Both the position numbers and the translations under genes were made by a program. This document shows, piece after piece, positions 52,097 to 62,465 of a stretch of DNA of 64,000 nt (position 1 is its first letter; each line of letters starts with the position of its first letter). The notes below the pieces were generated by a model. The model searched no databases, was not told where the DNA came from, and saw nothing but the letters and a program-made list of their open reading frames with translations. The stretch is from Halichondria panicea (Eukaryota > Porifera > Demospongiae > Suberitida > Halichondriidae). The stretch covers positions 5,139,182 through 5,203,181 of the forward strand of contig NC_087384.1 in NCBI RefSeq assembly GCF_963675165.1, given 5' to 3'.

Positions 52097-53274
52097 ATGA
52101 CGAGCGAGAATGCTGAGGTGTACCCAGGCAATGCTGCCTACCCTAATCCAACATTCCCCCCAAACCAGCCACCTCCTCAACCTTACCCTGGCTATCCACC
52201 AGCTGCTCCTGGAATGAATGCCTACGACCCCACGAAACAGCCAATGGGACCAGGAGTGCCAGCAGGTTGGCTAATCAACATGCATGCATGCACGCACGCC
52301 AATACTACCTCCAAACTGCATTTATAATATTCAAATGGAAATCAGCAAAATAAATAATTTTTACTGCAGGTGCAAATCCACCACCATACCAACCATCTGC
52401 ATACCCTTCTCAACAGCAACAACCAATGTTTGCTGCACCTCAACCAGTGAGTGAATTTTAAAGAAAAAATGTTGCATGAAAATGTTCTACAGATGGCCCA
52501 GCAACAGAGCAGCAGTAATGTGGTGGTAGTGAGTTCTCAGCCCACTACAGTGCCTACCACAGTGCATGTGACAAGAAATGATCAATCAGCTTTCATCTTT
52601 GCCATTGTGGTTACGCTCATTCTGTTCTTCTGTGGCTGCTGGTGGTCTTTTGCCTGCACAATACCTGCTATGGTGCTCGGTAGCATGGTGAGTGGAAGTT
52701 ACATGCATGTATATCCCTGCATGCATGGTTAATGTAAGCAAGGGGCTTATAAAGAGAAGAGGGCAATGACGCATACATGCATGTAAATCGAGGCAGGATA
52801 ATTATACAGTATAGTGTGAAAAGTCATGCATTCCACCCACGTTGAATGTCTAAAAATAATATTACAGCTGAGTTGGCATGCATGCCCTCTTCTTTTTATA
52901 AGCCCTTGATATAAAAGACAGGAAATTAATTTTTGCAAGTATAGACTATAATTTTATCCTAGAGCTTTTATGCATGCACTAATGTTAAAACAAACCTCTA
53001 CCAAAGTGTGCATACACCCTCCACACCCACACCCACCCACGCATGCATGCAGGCATCCTCTGCAGGGAGTAGAGGGGACGCTGACACTGAAGGCAAGTAC
53101 AAAAAGATCTCTATCATACTCACAGTGGTAGCTATCGTGACTCAAGTGGTGGGATTTATCGTCGTGATTGGTACGGTAGTAGGGGTCGTCCTTTCACCTG
53201 GTGCATTCGTTTCAACATCATCACGCTGCCTCTCATATTATTCTTATTCGTCACGCTGCCGCTATTATGGCTGA
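52097..53274 (+). CDS. Array gene E: proline-rich two-membrane-segment protein
   Basis: Coding exons 52097-52265, 52370-52446, 52493-52687 and 53053-53274 join to 663 nt, 220 residues, with splice phases 1, 0, 0. N-terminus MTSENAEVYPGNAAYPNPTF, then QPYPGYPPAAPGMNAYDPTK, a Gln-rich SQQQQPMFAAPQP, first span IFAIVVTLILFFCGCWW, loop SAGSRGDADTEGKYKKIS, second span LTVVAIVTQVVGFIVVIG, and a Ser/Tyr/Arg-rich tail. The 5' UTR exon ends aacatcag/gtatgt and a 60-bp intron precedes the ATG. Poly(A) signal aataaa at 53652-53657. Nearly identical to F over 2.1 kb. Confidence 0.88.
52739..52908. mobile_element. Degraded CAAGGGC-family MITE in the last intron of gene E
   Basis: caaggggcttataaagagaagagggca at the left and the inverse at the right; duplicated with the gene at 54906-55074, and a remnant is in gene G near 57130. 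The insertion therefore predates the E/F/G duplications. Confidence 0.75.
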
Positions 53275-53711
53275 TCTGACTCAGTTAAAACACTGGACAA
53301 ATTAACATTGTAGATATCGATCAAGATGTATTATAGCTACATTTTATATACTAACTATATAGTATAGATATACGTTTTCAGTTTCATGCATGCACGCAGT
53401 TCATGAGTATATTATACAGTTGAAAGTTGACAAAAAATTTATCATTTTAAATTGTTTGCTGCTCAATTATTTTTCCACATAAGGTAATACTGAGCAGGTA
53501 TCAACTTTTGAATATTATGTATTAGTTAGAGCCTAGCCAGAGTGCAACTAGCCTCGATCCCAGGCCGAGTTTTCGCTTTTATAACGGTTAGGCGAACAAC
53601 CATAATTATATTGACAATATAAATTATTATGATTATATTGCTTAATTTTCCAATAAAGATTTAATGAAACTATATTATACACAATCAAATCAAATCATAA
53701 AAAACTATGAT

Positions 53712-53858
53712 TTAACGACACACAGTGTAAGGCTTGACTTGCTAGTCCGAGTGAAGTGACCAAATTATGTGAGGTCATAAGAATTAACTAATCGCTGTAT
53801 GCGGTAGCATTTGCAAATATGATTTTCAAGGGCAAAAATGTTCGTTAGCGTTTGAATT
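53712..53858 (-). pseudogene. Relic of the last AMD1 exon after gene E
   Basis: Same decayed block as after D and F, matching AMD1 57726-57884 from the stop region to the acceptor. Frame broken. Confidence 0.8.
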
Positions 53859-54100
53859 CTGCACAATTACATTTGTAAGGTCAAGGCATGAATATAACTG
53901 TGACAGTGTATACAATGAATCTTACTTGAATATACATGAACAACGTGCTATTATTGCATACATGCACACAGTATTGAATGTGCATTGTGTGCATGTGCTC
54001 ACTGTATTGATATGTTTGTGCCCATCATAACTTTCAAGTTTAGATTTAGTAATAAATATAATCATTGCTATGGTAAAGTCTGCATCAACTCCATGGCAGA

Positions 54101-54108
54101 TATAAAAA
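54101..54108 (+). promoter_or_regulatory. TATA box of array gene F
   Basis: gatataaaaaggatgattgg, 161 bp before ATG 54262, promoter nearly identical to E. The frameshifted copy therefore keeps an apparently intact promoter. Confidence 0.7.
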
Positions 54109-54261
54109 GGATGATTGGAATACATCAGTTTTCAGTCTCAAAACTGATTGCCAGTAAACTATATACATAGCAGAAAGACACAGCAGAGATTGAACATCAG
54201 ATATGTTAATCATAGTTTGTCCCGATCAATGTTACGTTGATATATTATACCTTCAACAGAC

Positions 54262-55440
54262 ATGACGAGCGAGAATGCTGAGGTGTACCCAGGCAATGCT
54301 GCCTACCCTAATCCAACATTCCCCCCAAACCAGCCACCTCCTCAACCTTACCCTGGCTATCCACCAGCTGCTCCTGGAATGAATGCCTACGACCCCACGA
54401 AACAGCCAATGGGACCAGGAGTGCCAGCAGGTTGGCTAATCAACATGCATGCATGCACGCACGCCAATACTACCTCCAAACTGCATTTATAATATTCAAA
54501 TAGAAATCAGCAAAATAAATAATTTTTACTGCAGGTGCAAATCCACCACCATACCAACCATCTGCATACCTAATTCTCAACAGCAACAACCAATGTTTGC
54601 TGCACCTCAACCAGTGAGTGAATTTTAAAGAAAAAATGTTGCATGAAAATGTTCTACAGATGGCCCAGCAACAGAGCAGCAGTAATGTGGTGGTAGTGAG
54701 TTCTCAGCCCACTACAGTGCCTACCACAGTGCATGTGACAAGAAATGATCAATCAGCTTTCATCTTTGCCATTGTGGTTACGCTCATTCTGTTCTTCTGT
54801 GGCTGCTGGTGGTCTTTTGCCTGCACAATACCTGCTATGGTGCTCGGTAGCATGGTGAGTGGAAGTTACATGCATGTATATCCCTGCATGCATGGTTAAT
54901 GTAAGCAAGGGCTTATAAAGAGAAGAGGGCAATGACGCATACATGCATGTAAATCGAGGCAGGATAATTATACAGTATAGTGTGAAAAGTCATGCATTCC
55001 ACCCACGTTGAATGTCTAAAAATAATATTACAGCTGAGTTGGCATGCATGCCCTCTTCTTTTTATAAGCCCTTGATATAAAAGACAGGAAATTAATTTTT
55101 GCAAGTATAGACTATAATTTTATCCTAGAGCTTTTATGCATGCACTAATGTTAAAACAAACCTCTACCAAAGTGTGCATACACCCTCCACACCCACACCC
55201 ACCCACGCATGCATGCAGGCATCCTCTGCAGGGAGTAGAGGGGACGCTGACACTGAAGGCAAGTACAAAAAGATCTCTATCATACTCACAGTGGTAGCTA
55301 TCGTGACTCAAGTGGTGGGATTTATCATCGTGATTGGTACGGTAGTAGGGGTCATCCTTTCACCTGGTGCATTCGTTTCAACATCATCACGCTGCCTCTC
55401 ATATTATTCTTATTCGTCACGCTGCCGCTATTATGGCTGA
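54262..55440 (+). pseudogene. Array gene F: near-identical copy of E with a 2-bp frameshift
   Basis: Exon blocks 54262-54430, 54535-54613, 54660-54854 and 55219-55440 correspond one to one with gene E. In the second block, gene E has gcatacccttctc and F has gcatacctaattctc, a net gain of two bases. The block is 79 rather than 77 bp, so the frame is lost before both membrane segments; reading on gives a stop at the exon end or just inside exon 4. All splice sites, promoter and poly(A) signal (55804-55809) remain. At most a short secreted or cytosolic Pro-rich peptide of about 80 residues could be made. Could be a sequence error, though the change is not in a homopolymer. Confidence 0.8.
54906..55074. 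mobile_element. Degraded CAAGGGC-family MITE in the last intron of gene F
   Basis: Counterpart of 52739-52908, carried along by the duplication. Confidence 0.75.
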
Positions 55441-55864
55441 TCTGACTCAGTTAAAACACTGGACAAATGAACATTGTAGATATCGATCAAGATGTATTAT
55501 AGCTACATTTTACTAACTATATAGTATAGATATACGTTTTTTCAGTTTCATGCATGCACGCAGTTCATGAGTATATTATACAGTTGAAAGTTGACAAAAA
55601 ATTTATCATTTTAAATTGTTTGCTGCTCAATTATTTTTCCACATAAGGTAATACTGAGCAGGTATCAACTTTTGAATATTATGTATTAGTTAGAGCCTAG
55701 CAACTAGCCTCGATCCCAGGCCGAGTTTTCGCTTTTATAACGGTTAGGCGAACAACCATATATTGACAATATAAATTATTATGATTATATTGCTTAATTT
55801 TCCAATAAAGTTATTAATGAAACTATATTATACACAATCAAATCAAATCATAAAAAACTATGAT

Positions 55865-56016
55865 TTAACAACACACACACAGTGTAAGGCTTGTCCTTGC
55901 TAGTCCGAGTGAAGTGACCAAATTATGTGAGGTCATAAGAATTAACTAATTGCTGTATGCGGTAGCATTTGCAAATATGATTTTCAAGGGCAAAAATGTT
56001 CGTTAGCGTTTGAATT
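55865..56016 (-). pseudogene. Relic of the last AMD1 exon after gene F
   Basis: Third clear relic; cgttagcgtttgaattctgca is identical to the acceptor end of the true exon. Confidence 0.82.
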
Positions 56017-56252
56017 CTGCACAATTACATTTGTAAGGTCAAGGCATGAATATAACTGTGACAGTGTATACAATGAATATATTACTTGAATGTACATGAA
56101 CAACGTGCTATTATTGCATACCATGCATGCATGCACACAGTATTGAATGTGCATTAATTGTGTGCCATGTACTCACTGTATTGATATGTTTGTGCCCACA
56201 ATTTTCAATACATAATCATTGCTATGGTTAAGTGTCTGCATCAACTGGCAGA

Positions 56253-56260
56253 TATAAAAA
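56253..56260 (+). promoter_or_regulatory. TATA box of array gene G
   Basis: gatataaaaaggatgaacgc, 159 bp before ATG 56412, then cagttttcagtatcaaaactgg and the 5' UTR ending aacatcag/gtatgt. Confidence 0.72.
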
Positions 56261-56411
56261 GGATGAACGCAGTTTTCAGTATCAAAACTGGTTGTCAGAT
56301 TAGTAAACTATACATAATAGCAGAAAGACACAGCAGAGATTGAACATCAGGTATGTTAATCATAGTTTGTCCCGATCAATGTTACGTTGATATATTATAC
56401 CTTCAACAGAC

Positions 56412-57482
56412 ATGACGAGCGAGAATGCTGAGGTGTACCCAGGCAATGCTGCCTACCCTAATCCAACATTTCCCCCAAACCAGCCACCCCAACCCGCTTA
56501 CCCTGGCTACCCACCAACTGCCCCTGGAATGACTGCCTACGACCCCACGAAACAGCCAATGGGACCAGGAGTACCTGCAGGTTGGCTAATCAACATGCAT
56601 GCATGCACGTCAGTACTATACCTCCACTCACCTGGCAAACTGCATTTTAAAAAATTGTAATCAGCAAAATAAATATTTTTTACTGCAGGTGCAAATCCAC
56701 CACCATACCAACCACCTGCATACCCTTCTCAACAGCAACAACCAATGTTTGCTGCACCTCAACCAGTGAGTGAATTTTATAAAAAGTTACATTGAAATGG
56801 CATGCTAATCCTATACAGATGGCCCAGCAACAAAGCAGCAACAATGTGGTGGTAGTGAGTTCTCAGCCCACTACAGTGCCTACCACAGTGCATGTGACAA
56901 GAAATGATCAATCAGCTTTCATCTTTGCCATTGTGGTCACGCTTATCTTGTTCTTCTGTGGCTGCTGGTGGTCCTTTGCCTGCACAATACCTGCTATGGT
57001 GCTCGGCAGCATGGTGAGTGGAAGTTACATGCATGTATATCCCTGATCAATCATAAGCAGAGTGTGAAAAAGTTATCATTCCCACCCATGTCTAAAAATA
57101 ATAGGATGAAGTTTGAGATAGCCTGAGCTTGCATGCCCTCATAAAGCCCTTGATATACTATTTATCCTAGAGATTTTATGCATGCACTAATGTTAAAACG
57201 AACCTCTACCAAAGTGTGCATGCACCCTCCACACCCACACCCACCCACGCATGCATGCAGGCATCCTCTGCAGGGAGTAGAGGGGACGCTGATACTGAAG
57301 GCAAGTACAAAAAGATCTCTATCATACTCACAGTGGTAGCTATCGTGACTCAAGTGGTGGGATTTATTATTGTGGTTGGTACGGTAGTAGGGGTCGTCAC
57401 TTCAGGTGCTCGTGCAATTGTTTCAACAACATCACGCTGCACCTCATTTTCTTATTCGTCAAGCTGCTTCTATGGTGGCTGA
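56412..57482 (+). CDS. Array gene G: proline-rich two-membrane-segment protein
   Basis: Coding exons 56412-56580, 56689-56765, 56819-57013 and 57261-57482 join to 663 nt, 220 residues. It differs from E mainly in the Pro-rich part (NQPPQPAYPGYPPTAPGM) and in the tail after the second span (SGARAIVSTTSRCTSFSYSS), while the membrane segments and loop are almost unchanged. This is the last member, convergent with AMD1, whose stop lies 243 bp beyond the stop of G. Confidence 0.88.
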
Positions 57483-57725
57483 TCTGACTTCACAGTAATA
57501 TAAAACACTGGACGGACTGAAACATTGAACCTTATATAGAATGTATTATATAACTATGAGTGTAGACATAATTATCATTTTCAGTTTCACGTATGCATGC
57601 AGTTCATGAGTATATACAGTACAGTTGAAAGTAAAAAAAAACTTATCATGTTTGGTACTAATTAATTATAATTATTTCCACATAAGGTAATACACAATCG
57701 AACACAAAAATAAATAATACACAAT

Positions 57726-60700
57726 TTAACGACACACAGAGTAAGGATTGTCTTTGCTAGCCCGAGTGAAATGACCAAATGTGAGGTCATAAGAATTAAA
57801 GCTACAAGATTGTTTATCTCGGCAGCGGTAGCCTCTGATTTTCTCATTTCCAAGGGCAACAAGTGATTCGTTAGCGTTTGAATTCTGCATGAGATAATAA
57901 GATACTATTACAGCACATCATAAAATCATGTACGTAGTGATATACACCTAGTACCATGACAACAATACAGTTACAATTCCATAAAATGAGACAACAGCTA
58001 GCCTAGATATCTATATACTTACAACATTTGCGGGGATATTCGATTTGAATCAGTTACACCAATGTCAAACTAAATACATGGATAGGTCACACCATTACAG
58101 TGTACACAAAGGTTGCAACAATTGCTTGGCCAGGCATACAATTAATTTTCCATAATACACCCACCCATGAACACGCAAACCAGGACCGACCTCACCTTGC
58201 TCATAAAGAGAGACATGGTGAAGCTGCCAGGCTTGAAGATGGACAGCACTTTGGCTATGATAGGGATGTGGGAATCCAACACAAGGTTAGTCTCGAAGCT
58301 CACCCAAGAACATTCAACCTGAGGGGTCACGTGGATCGTGAAATATTCGTCACCCTGCAGGCATAAAAATGTGGAACACGAATGTGATGTTGTGACATTT
58401 GTTTTGATGACTTGAGGGAGAGTGGTTACTGAGCAAACACAGCTGTATCCTTAGATGGGGTTACTCTATTTCATGTTTTCTACACTTGCTACTAAAGACA
58501 ATATCCCAAGGACAGGTGTCAACAGTTCAGTATCAACTAGAGCCTCGTATAAGGACACCAAATTGCCGCTAGCAACAGCCATGCAAATTAATACCCACCT
58601 TAATGATGGCATTGGCTGAGAAGCCACATGGGTCGAATATTTTGGAGTCGAGGATGGCTCCAGGGACAATCTGGTCTATACCCGTGTCACGCATGAGTAG
58701 CTTGCCGGAGGGGTAGGCTACCGAGGAGTAGAGGGCCATGATGTCAGGGTCCAGGTCTGTCATCAGGATCTAGGGGGAGGTGTTGGGGAGGAGGAAAGTT
58801 ACATATGTGAGTGTAGGTACACTTTGACTATGAAAAGTACACTGTCTTAGGAAAAAGCGTGTTATCATTTGAAACACATAATTTTATGAGAGTGTGTGTA
58901 TACAATAGAATTTAGCAACACTATTATGGTAATACCGTATAACAGGTAATTTTCGTTGGTGCAAATTTTCGTGTGAACTACCCATTACAGGATAGAATAT
59001 AATTATAGTGACGTTGAATCTAGAATAATTTCGTGCTCTTCCAATACGAAATATACGAACATTTCCACCATACGAAAATAACCTGCTATACCATTTTAGA
59101 CAAAGAAGATGCCATTGTACATGTAGTAAGCACAAAGAATGTAGAGGTCACCCTTAGGCAGAACAACAACAAAGAGGTGACCTGCTATAAACTCAAGACA
59201 AACCACTCGCTTCAATGGGAGATCTTAGAGATTATTATTTACATATATGGGTGACCACAACCCAAAAAATACTCTTGTACACAAGCTAACAGTTAATGCC
59301 AGTAAAGTACAAGTGCACATGTACACGTATAGCTGGTAATTTGTGGTTGGAGGTCAGACCACGAATATTGTACCCACGAATGAAGCAACCTTGCCTACCT
59401 TTACCTGCAGTGCAAGCAGCAACCACGAAAATAAAATATTGCTCAACCATGAATGTTTTGTCCCCTGAAAATTACTGGTATAATAGTCACAGTATAGCTA
59501 CGTATAGTGAGACAGTACCTCCAGTGTTTGGTCATTGCCCTCCACCAGCTGAGGCACACACACAGTGTACAAGTACCAGGCGTCTCCATTGATCCTACCC
59601 AGGGCATATGCAGCACCGTCTGTGTAGGATAGACATGTAGTACACAGTAGTACAGGGATATGCCCACACTGCATGGTCGGTGGTGGTTTTAGTCCTAACC
59701 ACCACTAAACAACAGTAGCCACTATCAACAAAAATAGCCCATAATTAGGCTATAAAAAAAGGCAAATTAGTGCGTGGAATTGAGATTGAGGATTGAAATA
59801 GCCACTATACCTCAAAATTGTGGGCACATTAATTACTGACAGTACAGTTCACCCCATAAGCTGACCCGGTCTCTATAACCAATCCAGCTAGGTTTTAATG
59901 ACTCCAAAGTTTCCGTAACGTTTCAACCTATGGCCCTCGGGTATACTTTAGTGCCGGTGATAAAAAGTCACTAGGGAGATGATGTTTGCATGTACAGTTA
60001 GCAGAGCAGCAACTTGATAATCATTAGTTTTTGTTATTCATAGTCTACATGTACACGAAAGTTCCCACTGTAGATAATGAAAGCACCATGGGTGTTGATG
60101 CCTCGGTGGAGGCAACAAAGCTGTACGACATCAGAGCGACATGAAGCTACATGGCCGTAAGAACCAGGGGGCAACTGCCCTAGTCTAAACACCCGAGGCA
60201 TAATTGCATGTATGTATTTTCTTAACATTAGTGTAATCAACATTCCCAGGCTCTTAAACTATCAACTGTATTATACAGTGCACAGCATTTTCTAAGCTCA
60301 CCTTTGAAGATTCTATCCAAATATCGAACCTGTACATGGGAACAAGTGTGCACACTACACTTTACTGTCTAAAAGGACATGATGAATCATGACTGAACAG
60401 GACACAAATCACACCAATCCATGATTTGATCACCCACCATACAAGTAGACACATAGGAACAAGTGTACATACTACACAAAAAATTTACACTCTACAAAAA
60501 TAGAGCAAACATTTTTTTTAAAAATCACCCACCAAGTTACCATGACATTCTATCCTTATTGGCAACTATAATTATAGGCAGTAGCCATTAAAATTAATGG
60601 TTAGACAAACCTCGTCCTCGAAGCTGCTGTGTGGGTGTGGCTGCAGCTGTGGTTTCTGGAAGTTACGGTGAGAGTAGAAGAAGGCCTGTATGCATGGCGA

Positions 60701-61267
60701 TGGAATGATACTAGTTGGGATATTTACGTGTTACTGTGTATACAGAGATGTTGTCCCATTATACTCTTTATGGCACTCCTGAGAAGCTTATTCAATCACA
60801 AATCCAGTCATCACTGAATGAGACTCACCGTGACTTTGTTGTTAGGAAACGCGGCTGAGATCAGCTGAAAGAGCGGCTTCACTGCACAGAGGAGGGTGGT
60901 GTTGCCGCAGGTTTTAAGGACGAATCTGTTGCTGGATACAAACAGACTGCTCTCACTGTGTGTGAGAGAGAGAAAATGGTGGTAAAATTGCATGCAGGTG
61001 CATCTACTCTTTGCAACGGTGCTTGCACACTACATACACACCTAAAACAGTGTCCTTTAAGCAGTGTACACATCGTTTAATAGCAACGCTACATCAGTTT
61101 CATATTCAATTTCAATTAATGACACAGTGTACATTTCTCTCCCCCCTCCCTCGACTGGGAAGTGTTGATAAGCCTCTTACCTGAGTAGGTAGGCGTCCAT
61201 GTACCCGTTGCTACAGCTGCTCAGAATCTCACAGTTGACAAGCTTCAGTAGCACTTCCCAGTTACTC
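57726..61267 (-). CDS. AMD1: S-adenosylmethionine decarboxylase proenzyme (first exon missing)
   Basis: Makes decarboxylated AdoMet, the aminopropyl donor for spermidine and spermine. Exons in order of translation: 61267-61181, 60955-60829, 60685-60611, 60329-60302 (only 28 bp), 59619-59519, 58769-58599, 58354-58196, 57884-57726. They join in frame to about 301 residues; the human protein has 334, and the roughly 38 N-terminal residues (with FEGxEK) are not found to 64000. The self-cleavage site is present as LLSESSLFVS, so Glu67/Ser68 (pyruvoyl) are conserved. Also present are FVLKTCGNT (Cys82), HRNFQKP, GAAYALGRINGDAWYLYT, IFDPCGFS (Phe223, Ser229), FTIHVTP (His243), and SWVSFETN. The residue after TIHVTP is Gln where human AMD1 has Glu247. 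The C-terminus IRGYRCRDKQSCSFNSYDLT matches the family. Human numbering is from memory. Confidence 0.95.
58932..59096. mobile_element. 165-bp MITE in an AMD1 intron
   Basis: taccgtataacaggtaattttcg and cgaaaataacctgctatacc are inverted ends; related wording (ttttcgtggg, gcgaaatttt) is at 21386 and 27066. Confidence 0.65.
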
Positions 61268-61314
61268 CTACACACAGAGGAGATAATTTATAGCAATGCT
61301 GTAATAGTACACAC

Positions 61315-61455
61315 CATTACACATACACATACACATACACGTACACATACACGTACACATACACGTACACATACACGTACACATACACGTACACATACAC
61401 GTACACATACACGTACACATACACGTACACATACACGTACACATACACATACACG
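61315..61455. repeat. (ACATACACGTAC)n microsatellite
   Basis: About ten copies of a 12-bp unit in the AMD1 intron upstream of 61267. Purine-pyrimidine alternation makes Z-DNA possible. Confidence 0.92.
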
Positions 61456-61536
61456 TATTAAAGTCTATGTGTTGAGTTCAACTTCATAAAGTTTTCATAA
61501 ATTTGTCAACTTCATTGAAATTCAAAGTTTCATATA

Positions 61537-62465
61537 CAGTAGAACCTCACTAATCCGAATAGAGCCGGACTAGACCCTATCCGAATACATGAAATTTTCG
61601 GATTAACGGATATCATTAATTACAAATAACGAAGACACTTTTGTACATGTATTATCAAGGGCGTATATATAAAGGGAAGAGGGCATGCAACTACAAATCT
61701 ATCGTATTATAAATGACCGGGGGCTTATGTATAAAAATAGTAAAGAAATTATTTCACATGGCACTTTAGGCCATGCAAAGTCAATTTGTAGTTTCTCAGG
61801 CCCTCGCGCTTGGAAATTGGCAGCTTTATTAAATATCACGTGACCTCAAATTAAAGGCACTAAAAGAAAAGAAAACATTTGTATGGTTTTTTGGTCATGA
61901 ATAATAATTATGACTAAAATTAATTAGAAAAAATTATGCACTTCCTCTTATTGAGGAAGTTAGGGGTGTGTTTCAATTAAAATTCTATGAATATCATTAT
62001 CATTGATATTTATCAAATGCCTCAATCCGCTTGCTATTTTAGCCTGAGAAACTACAAATTGACTTTGCTTGGCCTTATACTCCTTGTTTTTCTATCCTAG
62101 TGGGCGTTGGCTAAATCATGGCTAAATAATTATAGTATATCCTGCTGACTCATCAATAATACATATTGTGAGTTGCATGCCCTCTTCTTTTCATACGCCC
62201 TTGGTATTATGATATTACTGTGGCCAGAAGGGAAGCTAGCTAGAATAGTATTTTATCTCAGCTTTCTCTCCAATATACAGCGAGTCTTGTGAGCTCTCTT
62301 CGTTTTCTTTGCAGTGGCCATTGTATTGGGCGAGGTATTGAGCACTTACATGTATTATAAAATTATTGCTGATTCAACAAAGCAAGTTAGAGGACAGCCC
62401 TCCTCTTTTCTGTTTGCCATTATGTCTGGATTTGCGAGGTTTCAGACTAAAGGGGTCCGGATTGT
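61537..62465. mobile_element. Pogo/Tigger-like MITE interrupted by a second MITE
   Basis: Sister of 41640-42034: starts TA-cagtagaacctcactaatcc and follows the same sequence to gaggtttcagactaaaggggtccggatt, where the right end degenerates. Split by the insertion 61656-62203. Confidence 0.82.
61656..62203. mobile_element. 548-bp CAAGGGC-family MITE nested in the Tigger-like copy
   Basis: Ends CAAGGGCGTATATATAAAGG and the inverse CATACGCCCTTG, flanked by gtattat at 61649-61655 and 62204-62210. The uninterrupted sister element at 41748-41770 shows a single gtattat, proving a 7-bp duplication. Confidence 0.93.

Larger units (their letters stand above)
51560..55890. repeat. Tandem duplication of a 2.16-kb unit (genes E and F)
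   Basis: Genes E (ATG 52097) and F (ATG 54262) are 2,165 bp apart, with matching sequence through promoter, introns, last-intron MITE, poly(A) signal and downstream AMD1 relic, at about 98 percent identity by eye. The unit boundaries are near the AMD1 relics (about 51560, 53735, 55890). G follows 2,150 bp after F and is more diverged. Confidence 0.85.

Noticed and set aside
58100-58366. 88-codon + strand frame
   Set aside because: Lies exactly antisense to a well-supported AMD1 exon.
60034-60243. 69-codon minus-strand frame as an AMD1 exon
   Set aside because: Content does not match the family; the flanking exons 60302-60329 and 59519-59619 already join perfectly across it.
61199-61489. HTRTHT-repeat frame and its antisense Cys-Met-Thr counterpart
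   Set aside because: Translation of the 12-bp microsatellite.
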